From positions 3,410,001-3,474,000 of the forward strand of contig NZ_CP085081.1 of NCBI RefSeq assembly GCF_023243115.1: a stretch of DNA of 64,000 nucleotides, read 5' to 3'. This DNA comes from Sediminicoccus sp. KRV36. GTDB taxonomy: Bacteria; Pseudomonadota; Alphaproteobacteria; Acetobacterales; Acetobacteraceae. Both the position numbers and the translations under genes were made by a program. The stretch's first letter is position 1, and each line of letters opens with the position of its first letter. Positions 17,158 to 26,602 of this stretch are shown here, in pieces. The notes beneath the pieces were generated by a model, which saw only the letters and a list, made by a program, of their open reading frames with translations, did no database searches and had not been told where the DNA came from.

Positions 17158-17750
17158 CAAGCCTCCCGCAGGCCACGGGCGAGATTGACCAGGATGGTGG
17201 CGGTGGCGCCCCAGATGAAGTGCTCGCCATGCGGCCAGACCCAATACTCGCGCATCCGGCCCTTCCACTCCTTGCGTTCACGGCGCGGTGCATCCGGGTC
17301 GAGCAGGATGGCCAGCGGAAATTCGAAGGCCAGCGCCACTTCGGCGGGGTCGGGCGTCAGGGTGAAGCCGGGCTCGATCATCCCCAGGATGGGCGTGATC
17401 TCATAGCCCGTGCCGGTGCGGTGGCTTGGCATGCGGCCCGCGAGGCGCGCCAGCCGCGGGTCCAGCCCGATCTCCTCCTCGCTTTCGCGCAGCGCGGCTT
17501 GCTCGGGCGTCTCGCCAGGCTCGATGCGGCCGCCGGGGAAGCTCACCTGGCCCGCATGGTTGTTGAGATGCGCGGCACGGCGCGTCAGCAGGACCGCTGG
17601 CGCCTCGCTGTAGAGGATCAGCGGCACGAGGACGGCGGCCGGCTTGATGGCGCCCTGATGCGGGGCCACCCCGTCATCGCTGCTGGTGGGCGGCAGGGAA
17701 GCGAGAAAACCGGGATGGCTGAGCCGCGCGCGCAGTTCGGCGGCCGTCAC
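17157..17750 (-). CDS. NUDIX hydrolase, CoA pyrophosphatase type
   Basis: A 197-residue NUDIX enzyme. The Nudix box runs from GGRIEPGETPEQ to the metal-binding RESEEEIGL with the expected spacing. The preceding segment HAGQVSFPGG is the hallmark of the NudL/coenzyme A pyrophosphatase group, which cleaves CoA and derivatives to phosphopantetheine and 3',5'-ADP. It overlaps the DUF1285 gene upstream by ATGA and the DUF6111 gene downstream by one base. In many alphaproteobacteria this enzyme is encoded between DUF1285 and cca as here. Confidence 0.9.
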   Translation of the reverse strand: MTAAELRARLSHPGFLASLPPTSSDDGVAPHQGAIKPAAVLVPLILYSEAPAVLLTRRAAHLNNHAGQVSFPGGRIEPGETPEQAALRESEEEIGLDPRLARLAGRMPSHRTGTGYEITPILGMIEPGFTLTPDPAEVALAFEFPLAILLDPDAPRRERKEWKGRMREYWVWPHGEHFIWGATATILVNLARGLREA

Positions 17751-18343
17751 TCCGCCGCCAGGAGGGGGTCTGCCACCGCCTCGTCAATCGGGAAGAAGAC
17801 GCCCTCGCTCCAGACGCCCATGAGGTCCCGGCCATCCACCGTCTCGGTCACGGCGAGGGCGACCATTTCGTAGAACACCGCGCGGTTGATCTTCGCCTCC
17901 AGCCCGGGGCGGATCATGATGTAGGGGCGGGGCTCGCGGGTGCGGGGGTCGAGCTGGACGCGAATCGGGTGCTCGGCATTGGCGGGCACCACCTCGTCGC
18001 AGTTGGTGCGAAAACTGAGACACTGGCGGATCGCGCCGCCACCACCGCAATCACAGTCCCGCCAGACCATCTCGACCGCGATGAAGGGCGCGTCCTCCAC
18101 CTCGATCCGGCCGCGCTCAACCGGGGTTTCCAGCATGTAGCTGCCATCCGCCTCGCGCTTGAGAACGCTGGCAAACAGGCAGACCAGTTCCTTCCGGCCG
18201 ATCGGGCTGCCCTTGTAGTACCAGGTGCCGTCGCGGGCGATGCGCATGTCGAGGTCGCCGCATTCATGCCTGGCGCGCGGCTTGGCGCAGCCGGAGGCAG
18301 GCGGGGGGCCGCATTGGGCGGCAGGGGCCGGCGCATTGCCCAT
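17747..18343 (-). CDS. DUF1285 domain-containing protein
   Basis: A 198-residue soluble protein of the DUF1285 family. Landmarks are the IARDGTWYYKGSPIGRKELV segment, LFASVLKREADGSY, the central domain with RPYIMIRPGLEAKINRAVFYE and a C-terminal WSEGVFFP. The first 28 residues are Ala/Pro/Cys-rich and variable. A four-Cys stretch (CDCGGGGAIRQC) around residue 120 is unusual and might bind metal. The family has no proven function. I chose the ATG giving MGNAPAP; longer in-frame starts exist up to 18433. First gene of the minus-strand operon, divergent from moxR across about 166 bases. Confidence 0.8.
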   Translation of the reverse strand: MGNAPAPAAQCGPPPASGCAKPRARHECGDLDMRIARDGTWYYKGSPIGRKELVCLFASVLKREADGSYMLETPVERGRIEVEDAPFIAVEMVWRDCDCGGGGAIRQCLSFRTNCDEVVPANAEHPIRVQLDPRTREPRPYIMIRPGLEAKINRAVFYEMVALAVTETVDGRDLMGVWSEGVFFPIDEAVADPLLAAE

Positions 18344-18509
18344 GGAATCATCACCCGCACGGACCCAGGGGGGGGCGGGGGTCACATTCGATGCTTTGAT
18401 CCGGCGTTGGGGCAGCATACTCTTCCCTGGCAATCCACCGTGTGGTTTGGCGATGACACCCAGCGCAGCATCGCCACCCGCACCTCGTCAATATGGGAAC
18501 CGGAACCAC

Positions 18510-19505
18510 ATGGGTGAAGTGGCAGACAGCAATTCGTTGATGATGGACATCGAAGCCCTCGGCGCGCGGTTGCAAAAGGCCCGGGCATCCATAGGCCGCG
18601 TGATTTTCGGCCAGGAGGAGGTGGTGGACCAGGTGCTCATCACCCTGCTCTCGGGCGGGCATGTGCTGCTGGTGGGCGTGCCGGGGCTGGGCAAGACCAA
18701 GCTGGTGCAGACGCTGGGCACCGTCATGGGCCTCGATGAGCGCCGCGTGCAATTCACCCCGGACCTGATGCCGGCCGATATCCTGGGCAGCGAGGTTCTG
18801 GAGGAAGGGGCCGACGGCAAACGCGCCTTCCGCTTCCTGCAGGGGCCGGTCTTCTGCCAATTGCTGATGGCCGACGAGATCAACCGCGCCTCGCCCCGCA
18901 CCCAATCCGCCCTGCTCCAGGCCATGCAGGAGCATAAGGTGGCCATCGGCGGCGAAATCATGCCCCTGCCCGAGCCGTTTCACGTCCTGGCCACGCAAAA
19001 CCCCATCGAGCAGGAGGGCACCTACCCCCTGCCCGAGGCGCAGCTCGACCGCTTCCTGCTGGAAATCGAGGTGGATTACCCGAGTGCGGAGGCCGAGCGC
19101 GCCATGCTGCTGGCCACCACCGGCGCCAGCGAGGCCCAGGCCACGCCCGCCATGACGGCGCGCGAGCTCATCGCGGCGCAGCAGCTGATCCGCCGCATTC
19201 CGGTGGGTGAGCAGGTGGTGGATGCCATCATGAAGCTCGTGCGCGGCGCCCGGCCGAGCGAGGATGGCCTGCCCAGCGTGCGCAACAACCTGGCCTGGGG
19301 CCCCGGCCCCCGCGCCGCCCAGGCGCTGATGCTGGCCACGCGCGCCCGCGCCGTGCTGGATGGCCGCCTCTCGCCCAGCCTGGATGACGTGCTGGCCCTG
19401 GCCGAGCCGGTGCTGCGGCACCGCATGGCGCTCTCCTTCGCCGCCCGGGCCGATGGCGTGAAGCTCAGCGACGTGATCGCCGAGCTGAAGGCCAGCCTTG
19501 GCTGA
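18510..19505 (+). CDS. MoxR family AAA+ ATPase
   Basis: A 331-residue AAA+ protein of the MoxR group. Walker A is GVPGLGKT (56-63), Walker B LLMADEINRA (about 115-124), sensor 1 is in LATQNPIEQEGTYPLPEAQLDRF. MoxR ATPases act as chaperones for assembly or metal loading of complexes, usually together with VWA/DUF58 proteins encoded next door, as here. The start at MGEVAD gives the normal length; the frame extends 95 codons upstream over the divergent promoter. The 3' end overlaps the DUF58 gene by eight bases. Confidence 0.92.
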   Translation: MGEVADSNSLMMDIEALGARLQKARASIGRVIFGQEEVVDQVLITLLSGGHVLLVGVPGLGKTKLVQTLGTVMGLDERRVQFTPDLMPADILGSEVLEEGADGKRAFRFLQGPVFCQLLMADEINRASPRTQSALLQAMQEHKVAIGGEIMPLPEPFHVLATQNPIEQEGTYPLPEAQLDRFLLEIEVDYPSAEAERAMLLATTGASEAQATPAMTARELIAAQQLIRRIPVGEQVVDAIMKLVRGARPSEDGLPSVRNNLAWGPGPRAAQALMLATRARAVLDGRLSPSLDDVLALAEPVLRHRMALSFAARADGVKLSDVIAELKASLG

Positions 19506-20364
19506 GGCGCAACTCAGTCCCGCCATCGCTGAAAGCGCGGCATCACGCCTGCCGCCACTCATCGTGGCCGCCGAGCGCATCGCCGCCACCGTGATGCAGG
19601 GCGTGCATGGCAGGCGGCGCTCCGGCCATGGCGATGCCTTCTGGCAATTCCGCCCCTACACGGCGGGCGATGCGGCCTCCAGCGTGGATTGGCGGCAAAG
19701 TGCCAAGGCCGACCGGCTTTTCGTGCGCGAAACCGAGTGGGAGGCGGCGCAGACCGTGCTGTTGTGGCGGGACCCCTCGCCCTCGATGCAATGGCGCTCC
19801 AGGCCCAATCTCGAACCGAAATCCCGCCGTGCCGATCTGCTGCTCCTCGCACTCGCCTCGCTGCTGTTGCGCGGTGGCGAGCGGGTGCGGCTGATCCCCG
19901 GCGATCGCCGCGCCTTCATGGGGCGCGCCGCCCTGCCCGCCCTGGCCGCCGCCCTGATGCGCCCGGTGCCCGAAGGCTCCCCGGAGCTTGATCTTTCCAT
20001 GCCGCGCCATGCGCGCCTGGTCATGTTCGGCGATTTCCTGCAGCCGATGCCGGAGATTCAATCCGCCCTGGCCAGCTTCGCCGCCCGGCCGGTCCGCGGC
20101 CAGATGCTCCAGGTGATGGACCCGGCGGAGGAAACCCTCCCCTACTCCGGCCGTATCCGCTTCGACGGGCTGGAAGGCGAGGCACCCTTGCTCGTTCCCC
20201 GCGTGGAAACCATCCGGGCACTCTATGCCGAGCGGCTATCCGCGCATCGGGACGGCATCTCCACCATGGCGCGGGCGGCGGGCTGGGGGTTTGCCACGCA
20301 CCGGACCGACCAGCCGCCGCATGCCGCACTTCTGGCGCTTTGGCAGGCCCTGGCGCCGTCATGA
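19498..20364 (+). CDS. DUF58 domain-containing protein
   Basis: A 288-residue protein with the DUF58 core: GRRRSGHGDAFWQFRPYTAGD followed by SVDWRQSAKADRLFVRE, where the R-Y-x2-GD-x4-DWR pattern is diagnostic. The remainder has a VWA-like arrangement with DPSPSMQW in place of the usual DxSxS metal site. The start is TTG inside the moxR 3' end, since the first internal ATG is 33 codons in and would remove conserved sequence. DUF58 proteins are partners of MoxR ATPases; the target complex is unknown. Part of the moxR-DUF58-DUF4159 operon. Confidence 0.88.
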   Translation: MAEAQLSPAIAESAASRLPPLIVAAERIAATVMQGVHGRRRSGHGDAFWQFRPYTAGDAASSVDWRQSAKADRLFVRETEWEAAQTVLLWRDPSPSMQWRSRPNLEPKSRRADLLLLALASLLLRGGERVRLIPGDRRAFMGRAALPALAAALMRPVPEGSPELDLSMPRHARLVMFGDFLQPMPEIQSALASFAARPVRGQMLQVMDPAEETLPYSGRIRFDGLEGEAPLLVPRVETIRALYAERLSAHRDGISTMARAAGWGFATHRTDQPPHAALLALWQALAPS

Positions 20365-20449
20365 AGGGGCGCGCGACCCGCCTGGGGCTTAGTCCCTCTC
20401 GCCCCCCGGCAGGCAAGCTGTCCCCTGCGGCTTATCCGGCTGCGTGCGC

Positions 20450-23131
20450 ATGATCTCCTTCGCCGCCCCCTGGCTGCTCTTGGTCCTGCCGGCACTCCCC
20501 CTGCTGTGGTGGCTGCTGCGCGTCACCCCGCCGCAGCCCCGCCGGATGGATTTTCCGGCCGCCATGCTGCTGCGCGACCTGCCGCTGGCCGAGGAAACGC
20601 CGGCCCGCACACCCTGGTGGGTGCTGCTGATGCGCATCGCCGCCGCCGCCCTGCTGATCCTGGGCCTGGCCCGGCCGGTCCTGGGCCCCGGCGGCGAGGG
20701 CACGAATGCCGGCACGCTGCTCCTGGTCATGGATGATGGCTGGGCTTCCGGGCCGGACTGGCCGCTGCGCATGGCCATCGCCCAGTCCGAACTGGACCGC
20801 GCCGGGCGGGAAGGCCGGCCCGTCGCCCTGCTCGGCACCGCGCCCGGCGAGGGCGCCACCCCGCCCCGCATCATCGGCCCCATGCCCGCGGGCGACCTGG
20901 CGCCGCGGCTCGCTGCCCTGCGCCCCCGCCCCTGGCCGCCGGACCGCGCCGCTGCCCTTGCGGCACTCGAAGCCTGGAACCGCACGGAGGCCGGCCGCTT
21001 CACCGCGATCTATCTCTCGGACGCGCTGGCCCACCAGGATGGCGCGGCGGCCGAGGCGCTGATGGCGCGGCTTGGCCCCGGCCTTACCCTGGCCCGCGCG
21101 GAGGAGCGCCCGGTGCGTCTGCTCAGCCCGCCCCGCGCCGAGGGGGACCGCCTGCTGGTCACGCTCCGGCAATCGCCGGTGCTGATACCCGGCGAGGCCA
21201 GCCTCATCGCCCGCGCCCAGGATGGCCGCGCCCTGGCCCGCGCCAGCTTCGCGCTCGGCTCCGGCGCCACCGAAGCGCAAGCGGTGCTGGAATTGCCCAC
21301 CGAGATTCGCAACCGCGTGCACCGCCTCGACCTCGCGGAGGAGAATGGCGCCGGCGCCGTCGTGCTGCTGGATGAGCGTTTCCGCCGCCGCCCCGTGGGC
21401 CTGCTGCCCGGCGCCGAAGACGCCGCCGATGCCCCCCTGATCGGGGATCTGTTCTATCTGGAGCGCGCCCTCAACCCCTTCGCGGAGTTGCGGCGCGGCG
21501 ATGTGGACCGGCTGCTGGCGCGCCCGATCTCGGTGCTGATCCTGGCCGATCGCCCGGTGGCGGAGGGGCCGGAACTCGCTGCTCTCACGCGCTTCGTGCA
21601 GCAGGGGGGCACGCTGATCCGCTTCGCCGGCGCCAGGCTGGCCGAGCGGCCGGACCCGTTGCTGCCCGTGCAACTGCGCGCCGAGCGGCAATTGGGCGGC
21701 TCCCTCTCCTGGGAGCAACCGCAGCGCCTGGCCCCCTTCGCCGAGGGCTCCCCCTTCGCTGGCCTGACCGTGCCGGCCGAAATCAGCGTGGAGCGCCAGG
21801 TGCTGGCCGAACCCTCGCCGCGCCTCGCGGAGCGCGTCTGGGCCAGGCTGACCGATGGCACGCCGCTGGTCACGGCGGAAACGCGGGGTGCCGGGCGCAT
21901 CATCCTGTTCCACGTGACCGCGACCGCGGAATGGTCCGACCTGCCGCTCTCTGGGCTTTTCGTGCAGATGCTGCGCCGGCTGGTGGCGCTTTCAGCCGGT
22001 GTCTCGGGCCAGGAGGGCGAGGCCATGCTGGCGCCGCTGGAAGCGCTGGATGGCTTCGGCCGCGCCGTGCCGCCGCCGCCCGGCGCCCAGGCCCTGCCCG
22101 CGGCGGGCGAGGTGGTGATTTCGGCCCGCCATCCGCCCGGTTGGTATGGCACGGTGGGCGGCGAGGGCTTCCGCCGCGCCATCAACCTGGGCGAAAGCCT
22201 GCCCGCCCCCACGCTGCATGCGCAGCCACCGGCCGGCACCGCGCAGCGCAGCATCGCCAGCATCCCCGCCGAGCGGGACCTGGGCCCCTGGCTGATGGCG
22301 CTGGCCTTGCTGATCCTGGCCGCGGATCTTCTCGCCTCGCTCCGGCTGCGCGGTTTGCTGACGCCGGCGCGGATCGCGGGCCTCGCGCTGATGCTCCTCG
22401 CCGCACCTGCCATGGCGCAGGAGAATGCGGGGCAATCCGCGCTGGTCACGCGCCTCGCCTATGTCGTCACCGGCGATTCCAGCCTCGATGAAACCATGCG
22501 CCAGGGCCTCGCGGGCCTCTCGGATTTCGTCAATCGCCGCACGGCCGCCACGCTGGCCGAGCCCGCGGCGGTCACGCCCGGGCGGGATGATCTGAGCCTC
22601 TATCCCCTGCTCTATTTCACCGTGCGGCCCGATGCGCCGGTGCTCGACCCCGCCGCCGTCACAGCCCTCAATACCTTCATGCGCAATGGCGGGATCATCC
22701 TGTTCGACACGCGCGATGAGGGCTCGGGCGAGGGGTTTGCGCCGGGTGCGCGCGCGGCCCTGCGGCGCGTCACCCAGGGGCTGGCCATCCCGCCCCTGAT
22801 GCCGGTGCCGGAGGAGCACGTGCTGCGCCGCGCCTTCTATCTGCTGGCCGAATTGCCCGGCCGCTTCGCCGGCGGCACGGTCTGGGTCAGCCGCGAGCAG
22901 GATCGCGCCAATGACAGCGTCTCTCCCGTGGTGATCGGCGGGCATGACTGGGCCGGTGCCTGGGCCGTGGATGCGCGCGGGCAGAATCTGCACGCGGCGG
23001 TGCCGGGCGGTGCGCGCCAGCGCATCCTCGCCTACCGGTTCGGCGCCAATCTCGTGATGTACGCGCTGACCGGCAACTACAAGGGCGACCAGGTGCATGT
23101 GCCGGCCATCCTGGAAAGGCTGGGCAATTGA
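20450..23131 (+). CDS. DUF4159 membrane protein with BatA-like N-terminus
   Basis: An 893-residue membrane protein. Two N-terminal helices (about 1-20 and 53-73) around a basic segment form the BatA/aerotolerance-regulator N-terminal domain. A large region follows with a degenerate VWA-like fold starting LLLVMDDGW. Two further hydrophobic segments occur at about 610-650, the second resembling a signal sequence (LAAPAMAQE). The last 230 residues are a DUF4159 domain (LYPLLYFTV, MRNGGIILFDTRDEG), which resembles a Class I glutamine amidotransferase fold without the catalytic Cys. The ATG was preferred to an in-frame GTG two codons upstream. Probably envelope-located and assembled with the MoxR/DUF58 pair; function unknown. 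Confidence 0.85.
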   Translation: MISFAAPWLLLVLPALPLLWWLLRVTPPQPRRMDFPAAMLLRDLPLAEETPARTPWWVLLMRIAAAALLILGLARPVLGPGGEGTNAGTLLLVMDDGWASGPDWPLRMAIAQSELDRAGREGRPVALLGTAPGEGATPPRIIGPMPAGDLAPRLAALRPRPWPPDRAAALAALEAWNRTEAGRFTAIYLSDALAHQDGAAAEALMARLGPGLTLARAEERPVRLLSPPRAEGDRLLVTLRQSPVLIPGEASLIARAQDGRALARASFALGSGATEAQAVLELPTEIRNRVHRLDLAEENGAGAVVLLDERFRRRPVGLLPGAEDAADAPLIGDLFYLERALNPFAELRRGDVDRLLARPISVLILADRPVAEGPELAALTRFVQQGGTLIRFAGARLAERPDPLLPVQLRAERQLGGSLSWEQPQRLAPFAEGSPFAGLTVPAEISVERQVLAEPSPRLAERVWARLTDGTPLVTAETRGAGRIILFHVTATAEWSDLPLSGLFVQMLRRLVALSAGVSGQEGEAMLAPLEALDGFGRAVPPPPGAQALPAAGEVVISARHPPGWYGTVGGEGFRRAINLGESLPAPTLHAQPPAGTAQRSIASIPAERDLGPWLMALALLILAADLLASLRLRGLLTPARIAGLALMLLAAPAMAQENAGQSALVTRLAYVVTGDSSLDETMRQGLAGLSDFVNRRTAATLAEPAAVTPGRDDLSLYPLLYFTVRPDAPVLDPAAVTALNTFMRNGGIILFDTRDEGSGEGFAPGARAALRRVTQGLAIPPLMPVPEEHVLRRAFYLLAELPGRFAGGTVWVSREQDRANDSVSPVVIGGHDWAGAWAVDARGQNLHAAVPGGARQRILAYRFGANLVMYALTGNYKGDQVHVPAILERLGN

Positions 23132-23348
23132 TTCATTCCCCAGAAAATCGCTGCGCGCTTTTGCGGGGGCCACGGGTCGCGCTCCCCGCGAACCCGCCTG
23201 CGGCGTCTGTCTGGGGGTCCCGGATTTGCGCGTTGTTCCGGGCGGTCTGTGCGGGGCTTGCCGCGAAGCCGCATGTCTTGCAGCGGAGCGGCACCTGGGG
23301 CGAGGGGCATGATCCCCTGCGGGCATCACTCACCGTGAGGGCTGCCCG

Positions 23349-25439
23349 TTGAATACATCCCTCGCCTTTGATTTCGCGCCGATCCTGCCGCTCTGGCTGC
23401 TGGGCGCGCTCGCGGCGGTTTGCGCACTGGCCCTGCTGCCCGCGGCACTCCGGCGGGCACGCGGCGTCTGGTGGCGCGCCGCCGCCTTCGCGCTGATCCT
23501 GGGCGCCCTGGCCCAGCCGCGCCTTGTCGAGCAGACGCGTGAAACCCGGCCCGACATCGCCCTCCTGCTGGTGGATCGCAGTGACAGCACGCGCGTCTCC
23601 TCCACCCACGCCGCCGCGATCGAGGCCGCACGCCGCAACATCGAGGCGAGGCTCGGCCGGATGCGGGATGTGGAATTGCGCGTGGTGGACATCCCCGAGG
23701 GCGGCAACCAGGGAACCCGCGCCTTCGCCGCGCTGGAGCGTGCGCTGGCCGATATTCCCGCGGCACGCCTCGCCGGCGTCATGCTGCTGTCGGACGGCCA
23801 GGTGCATGATGTGCCGCCCGACGGCACGTGGCCCCCGGGCGAGGGCGTGCCCCTGCATCTGCTGATGCCCGGCCGCGCCGGCGAGACGGATCGCCGCATC
23901 CGGCTGATCGAGGCGCCGGGCTTCGGCATTGTCGGCCGCAGCGTGGAACTGCGCCTGATCATCGAGGATCTGGGCGTGGCCCGGCCCGAGGGCATGGCGC
24001 AGCTGACCCTGCGCCGCGATGGCGCCGCCCCCATCACCGAGGCCGTGCCCATCGGGCGCGAGCACCGCATCACCTTGCCGATCGAGCGCGCCGGGCCTTC
24101 GGTGATTGACCTGGTTGCCGAAACCCGGCCGGGCGAGGTTTCGGATGTGAACAACCGCGTCGTCGTCACGCTCAACGGCGTGCGGGACCGGCTGCGCGTG
24201 CTGCTGGTCAGCGGCGAGCCGCATGCCGGGGAGCGCACCTGGCGCCGCCTCCTGAAGGCTGATCCGGGCGTGGACCTGGTGCATTTCACCATCCTGCGCC
24301 CACCCGAGAAGGATGACCTGACGCCGCTGAACGAGCTGGCGCTGATCGCCTTTCCGGTGCGCGAATTGTTCCAGGTGAAGCTGCGCGAATTTGATCTCGT
24401 GGTGTTTGACCGCTTCGCCAATCGCGGGATTTTGCCGCCCACCTATATGCGCAACATCGCGGAATATGTGCGGGCGGGCGGCGCCTTGCTCGTTTCGGTC
24501 GGGCCGGAATTCGTGGGGCCGACCAGCCTCGCCGCAACACCGCTCGGCGCCGTGCTCCCGGCCCGGCCGCTCAATCCGCAGCAGGCGATCATCGAGCAGG
24601 CCTATCGGCCGCGAATCAGCATGGCAGGCGCCCGCCACCCGGTCACCGAGGGCATGCCCGGCGGCAATACCGAGACGGCGGAACCCTCCTGGGGGCGCTG
24701 GTACCGCACCATCCGCACCGAACCGCGCTCCGGCACCACGCTGATGGAGGGGGCCGGCTCGGCGCCGCTCCTGGTGCTGGATCGTGTGGGCCAGGGGCGC
24801 GTGGCCCTCATGCTGTCCGACCATATCTGGCTCTGGTCGCGCGGGCATGATGGCGGCGGACCACAGCAGGAATTGCTCCGCCGCACCGCGCATTGGCTGA
24901 TGCGCGAACCCGAATTGGAGGAAGAAGACCTCACGGCACGGATCGAGGCGGGCCGCCTCTTCATCGCGCGCCGCAGCCTGGATGCGGGCGCCCCGCCCGA
25001 GGTGACCATCACCGCGCCCGATGGCTCCACCCGCCGCGCACCGCTCAGCGCCGGCGCGGGCGGGCGGGCCACGGGCGAAGCGCCGGCCGAGGCGCCGGGG
25101 CTTTGGCAGATCAGTGATGGCCGCCGGCAGGCCTTCGCCGCCAGCATGCCGGCCAACCCACCCGAATTCAGTGACCTCCGCGCGGAACCCTCGCGCTTGC
25201 TCCCGCTGGTGAATGCGACGGGAGGTGCCGCGCGCTGGATCGGCGAAGGGGCGGGCGTGCCGGATATCCGCCCGGTTGCGGCCGGGCGGGATGCCCAGGG
25301 CTCAGGCTGGATTGGCCTGCGCAAGCGGGAGGATCACACCGTGACGGGCATCGCCGCCCTGCCGCTGCTGCCGCCCTGGCTGATGCTGCCCTTGCTGCTG
25401 GGCGTCGCAATTCTTGCCTGGCGCCGGGAAGCGCGCTGA
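23349..25439 (+). CDS. large membrane protein, glutamine-amidotransferase-like/VWA-like
   Basis: A 696-residue protein with two N-terminal helices (about 13-33 and 41-56) and one at the extreme C-terminus (about 673-690, ending WRREAR), so the body is probably periplasmic. Residues about 68-150 resemble a VWA fold (LLLVDRSDSTR, VMLLSDGQVHD; a DxSxS-type site is partly kept). The middle contains RVLLVSGEPHAGERTWRRLLK and YVRAGGALLVSVGPE, as in GATase1-like membrane proteins that follow BatA/DUF4159 genes. It begins with TTG 217 bases after the DUF4159 gene; no better start is in frame. Inferred to work with the MoxR cluster. Confidence 0.82.
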   Translation: MNTSLAFDFAPILPLWLLGALAAVCALALLPAALRRARGVWWRAAAFALILGALAQPRLVEQTRETRPDIALLLVDRSDSTRVSSTHAAAIEAARRNIEARLGRMRDVELRVVDIPEGGNQGTRAFAALERALADIPAARLAGVMLLSDGQVHDVPPDGTWPPGEGVPLHLLMPGRAGETDRRIRLIEAPGFGIVGRSVELRLIIEDLGVARPEGMAQLTLRRDGAAPITEAVPIGREHRITLPIERAGPSVIDLVAETRPGEVSDVNNRVVVTLNGVRDRLRVLLVSGEPHAGERTWRRLLKADPGVDLVHFTILRPPEKDDLTPLNELALIAFPVRELFQVKLREFDLVVFDRFANRGILPPTYMRNIAEYVRAGGALLVSVGPEFVGPTSLAATPLGAVLPARPLNPQQAIIEQAYRPRISMAGARHPVTEGMPGGNTETAEPSWGRWYRTIRTEPRSGTTLMEGAGSAPLLVLDRVGQGRVALMLSDHIWLWSRGHDGGGPQQELLRRTAHWLMREPELEEEDLTARIEAGRLFIARRSLDAGAPPEVTITAPDGSTRRAPLSAGAGGRATGEAPAEAPGLWQISDGRRQAFAASMPANPPEFSDLRAEPSRLLPLVNATGGAARWIGEGAGVPDIRPVAAGRDAQGSGWIGLRKREDHTVTGIAALPLLPPWLMLPLLLGVAILAWRREAR

Positions 25440-25566
25440 AGCGGGCGCCAATTCTTGGCGGGAAGGACAAAATCGCCGTTGCATGATCGGCCCGGGCGTT
25501 CAAGTCTGGGTGGGCGAGCCGGATCAACCGCGCCGCCCCACGCTCAATCCCCCAAGGAAGCCCATC

Positions 25567-26037
25567 ATGCTCGCACGCGCCTTGGCCATTTCGGCCGCCA
25601 CCCTCGCCCTCACGGCGGGCTCCGTCCTGGCCCAGGATTTCAACCGCCGCCCCTCCTTCGGGACGTTGAACCTGAATTATAATTTCGCACCCGACCCGAC
25701 CATCGTGAACGTCACCGCCGGCGGCTCCATCCCGGCCGAGCGGATCGGCGGCCCGGGCTGCGTCGGCTCGATCGCAACGCCGCCTGATGTGCGGCTGAAT
25801 TATCGCGCGGGCGGCGGGCTGCCGCTGTTCATTTCGGCCACGGCGCGCACCGATGTGACGCTGGTGATCAACCTGCCGAACGGGCGCTGGATCTGCAATG
25901 ATGACTTCAAGGGCACTGACCCCGGGATCATCTTCAACCAGCCGCAATCCGGCCAGTACGACATCTGGATCGGCCATTATGGCCGTGGCGCGGGGGTGCC
26001 GGCGCAGCTGGTGATTTCCGAAATCGTGCCACGCTGA
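25567..26037 (+). CDS. secreted protein of unknown function
   Basis: A 156-residue protein with a clear signal peptide (residues 1-22, cleaved after SVLAQ-type sequence). The mature part is beta-rich: [13 protein letters not shown], a Gly-rich turn, a Cys pair ([10 protein letters not shown] and GRWICNDD), [30 protein letters not shown], and a final QYDIWIGHY. Similar Acetobacteraceae proteins are sometimes labelled serine peptidase, but no His-Asp-Ser triad is visible, so I do not call a protease. It looks like a carbohydrate-binding-like beta sandwich. AAGGAAG precedes the ATG. Confidence 0.75.
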   Translation: MLARALAISAATLALTAGSVLAQDFNRRPSFGTLNLNYNFAPDPTIVNVTAGGSIPAERIGGPGCVGSIATPPDVRLNYRAGGGLPLFISATARTDVTLVINLPNGRWICNDDFKGTDPGIIFNQPQSGQYDIWIGHYGRGAGVPAQLVISEIVPR

Positions 26038-26046
26038 TACAGGCCA

Positions 26047-26071
26047 GATGCGGGGGCCGTCCCCCCGCATC
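26047..26071. terminator. strong stem-loop between secreted-protein gene and FKBP gene
   Basis: Perfect 10-bp G/C-rich stem gatgcggggg / cccccgcatc with a five-base loop, ten bases after the secreted-protein stop and 15 bases before the FKBP ATG. There is no T-run. It may terminate the upstream gene, protect its 3' end, or shape the FKBP leader. Confidence 0.45.
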
Positions 26072-26086
26072 ACCTGGAGATTCCAC

Positions 26087-26431
26087 ATGACCGAATTTTT
26101 CACCGATGTGACGCTGGGCACGGGCGAAGCCGCGACCGCCGGGCGCCCCGTTGCGGTGCATTACACGGGCTGGCTGTTCGACGCCGCCGCCCCCGAGAAC
26201 AAGGGCCGCAAATTCGACAGCTCCCGCGACCGGGGAGACGCGTTCCGCTTTCATCTGGGCCAAGGCCAGGTCATCCAGGGCTGGGATCAGGGGGTGGTCG
26301 GCATGAAGATCGGCGGCCATCGCCGCCTCGTCCTGCCGCCGGAGCTGGGGTACGGCGCGCGCGGCGCGGGCGGCGTGATCCCGCCCAACGCGACGCTGGT
26401 GTTTGACGTGGAACTGCTTGAAGTCGGCTGA
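26087..26431 (+). CDS. FKBP-type peptidyl-prolyl isomerase
   Basis: A 114-residue single-domain FKBP, which accelerates cis-trans isomerisation of X-Pro bonds during folding. Diagnostic segments are [56 protein letters not shown] and the C-terminal [16 protein letters not shown]. Active-site aromatics (Tyr, Phe, Trp) are present. There is no signal peptide, so it acts in the cytoplasm. A hairpin precedes the ATG and another follows the stop, suggesting a single-gene transcript. Confidence 0.93.
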   Translation: MTEFFTDVTLGTGEAATAGRPVAVHYTGWLFDAAAPENKGRKFDSSRDRGDAFRFHLGQGQVIQGWDQGVVGMKIGGHRRLVLPPELGYGARGAGGVIPPNATLVFDVELLEVG

Positions 26432-26439
26432 CGCCCGGT

Positions 26440-26462
26440 TTGAGAGGGCCCTGCCCTCTCAA
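26440..26462 (+). terminator. stem-loop after FKBP gene
   Basis: Perfect 9-bp stem ttgagaggg / ccctctcaa around a five-base loop, nine bases after the FKBP stop, followed by tctctccc. It shares its GAGAGGG/CCCTCTC core with the hairpin at 62712-62734, so both may belong to one terminator-like family. Confidence 0.55.
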
Positions 26463-26602
26463 TCTCTCCCGGCCGGGTGAGCAGCCGCGTGGTCTTCCCA
26501 CATGCCCCGCGCCTTCCGAAGCGGAGAGGGTCCTGACAGCCGCCTTTGCTTGACGGCTGGCCCTCGGCGCGCTCGGCTGGCGCCATCAGGGGAGACGCGG
26601 CA

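Noticed and set aside
25567..26037. Serine peptidase call for the secreted protein
   Set aside because: No His, Asp and Ser in peptidase contexts are visible; the sequence looks like a beta-sandwich.
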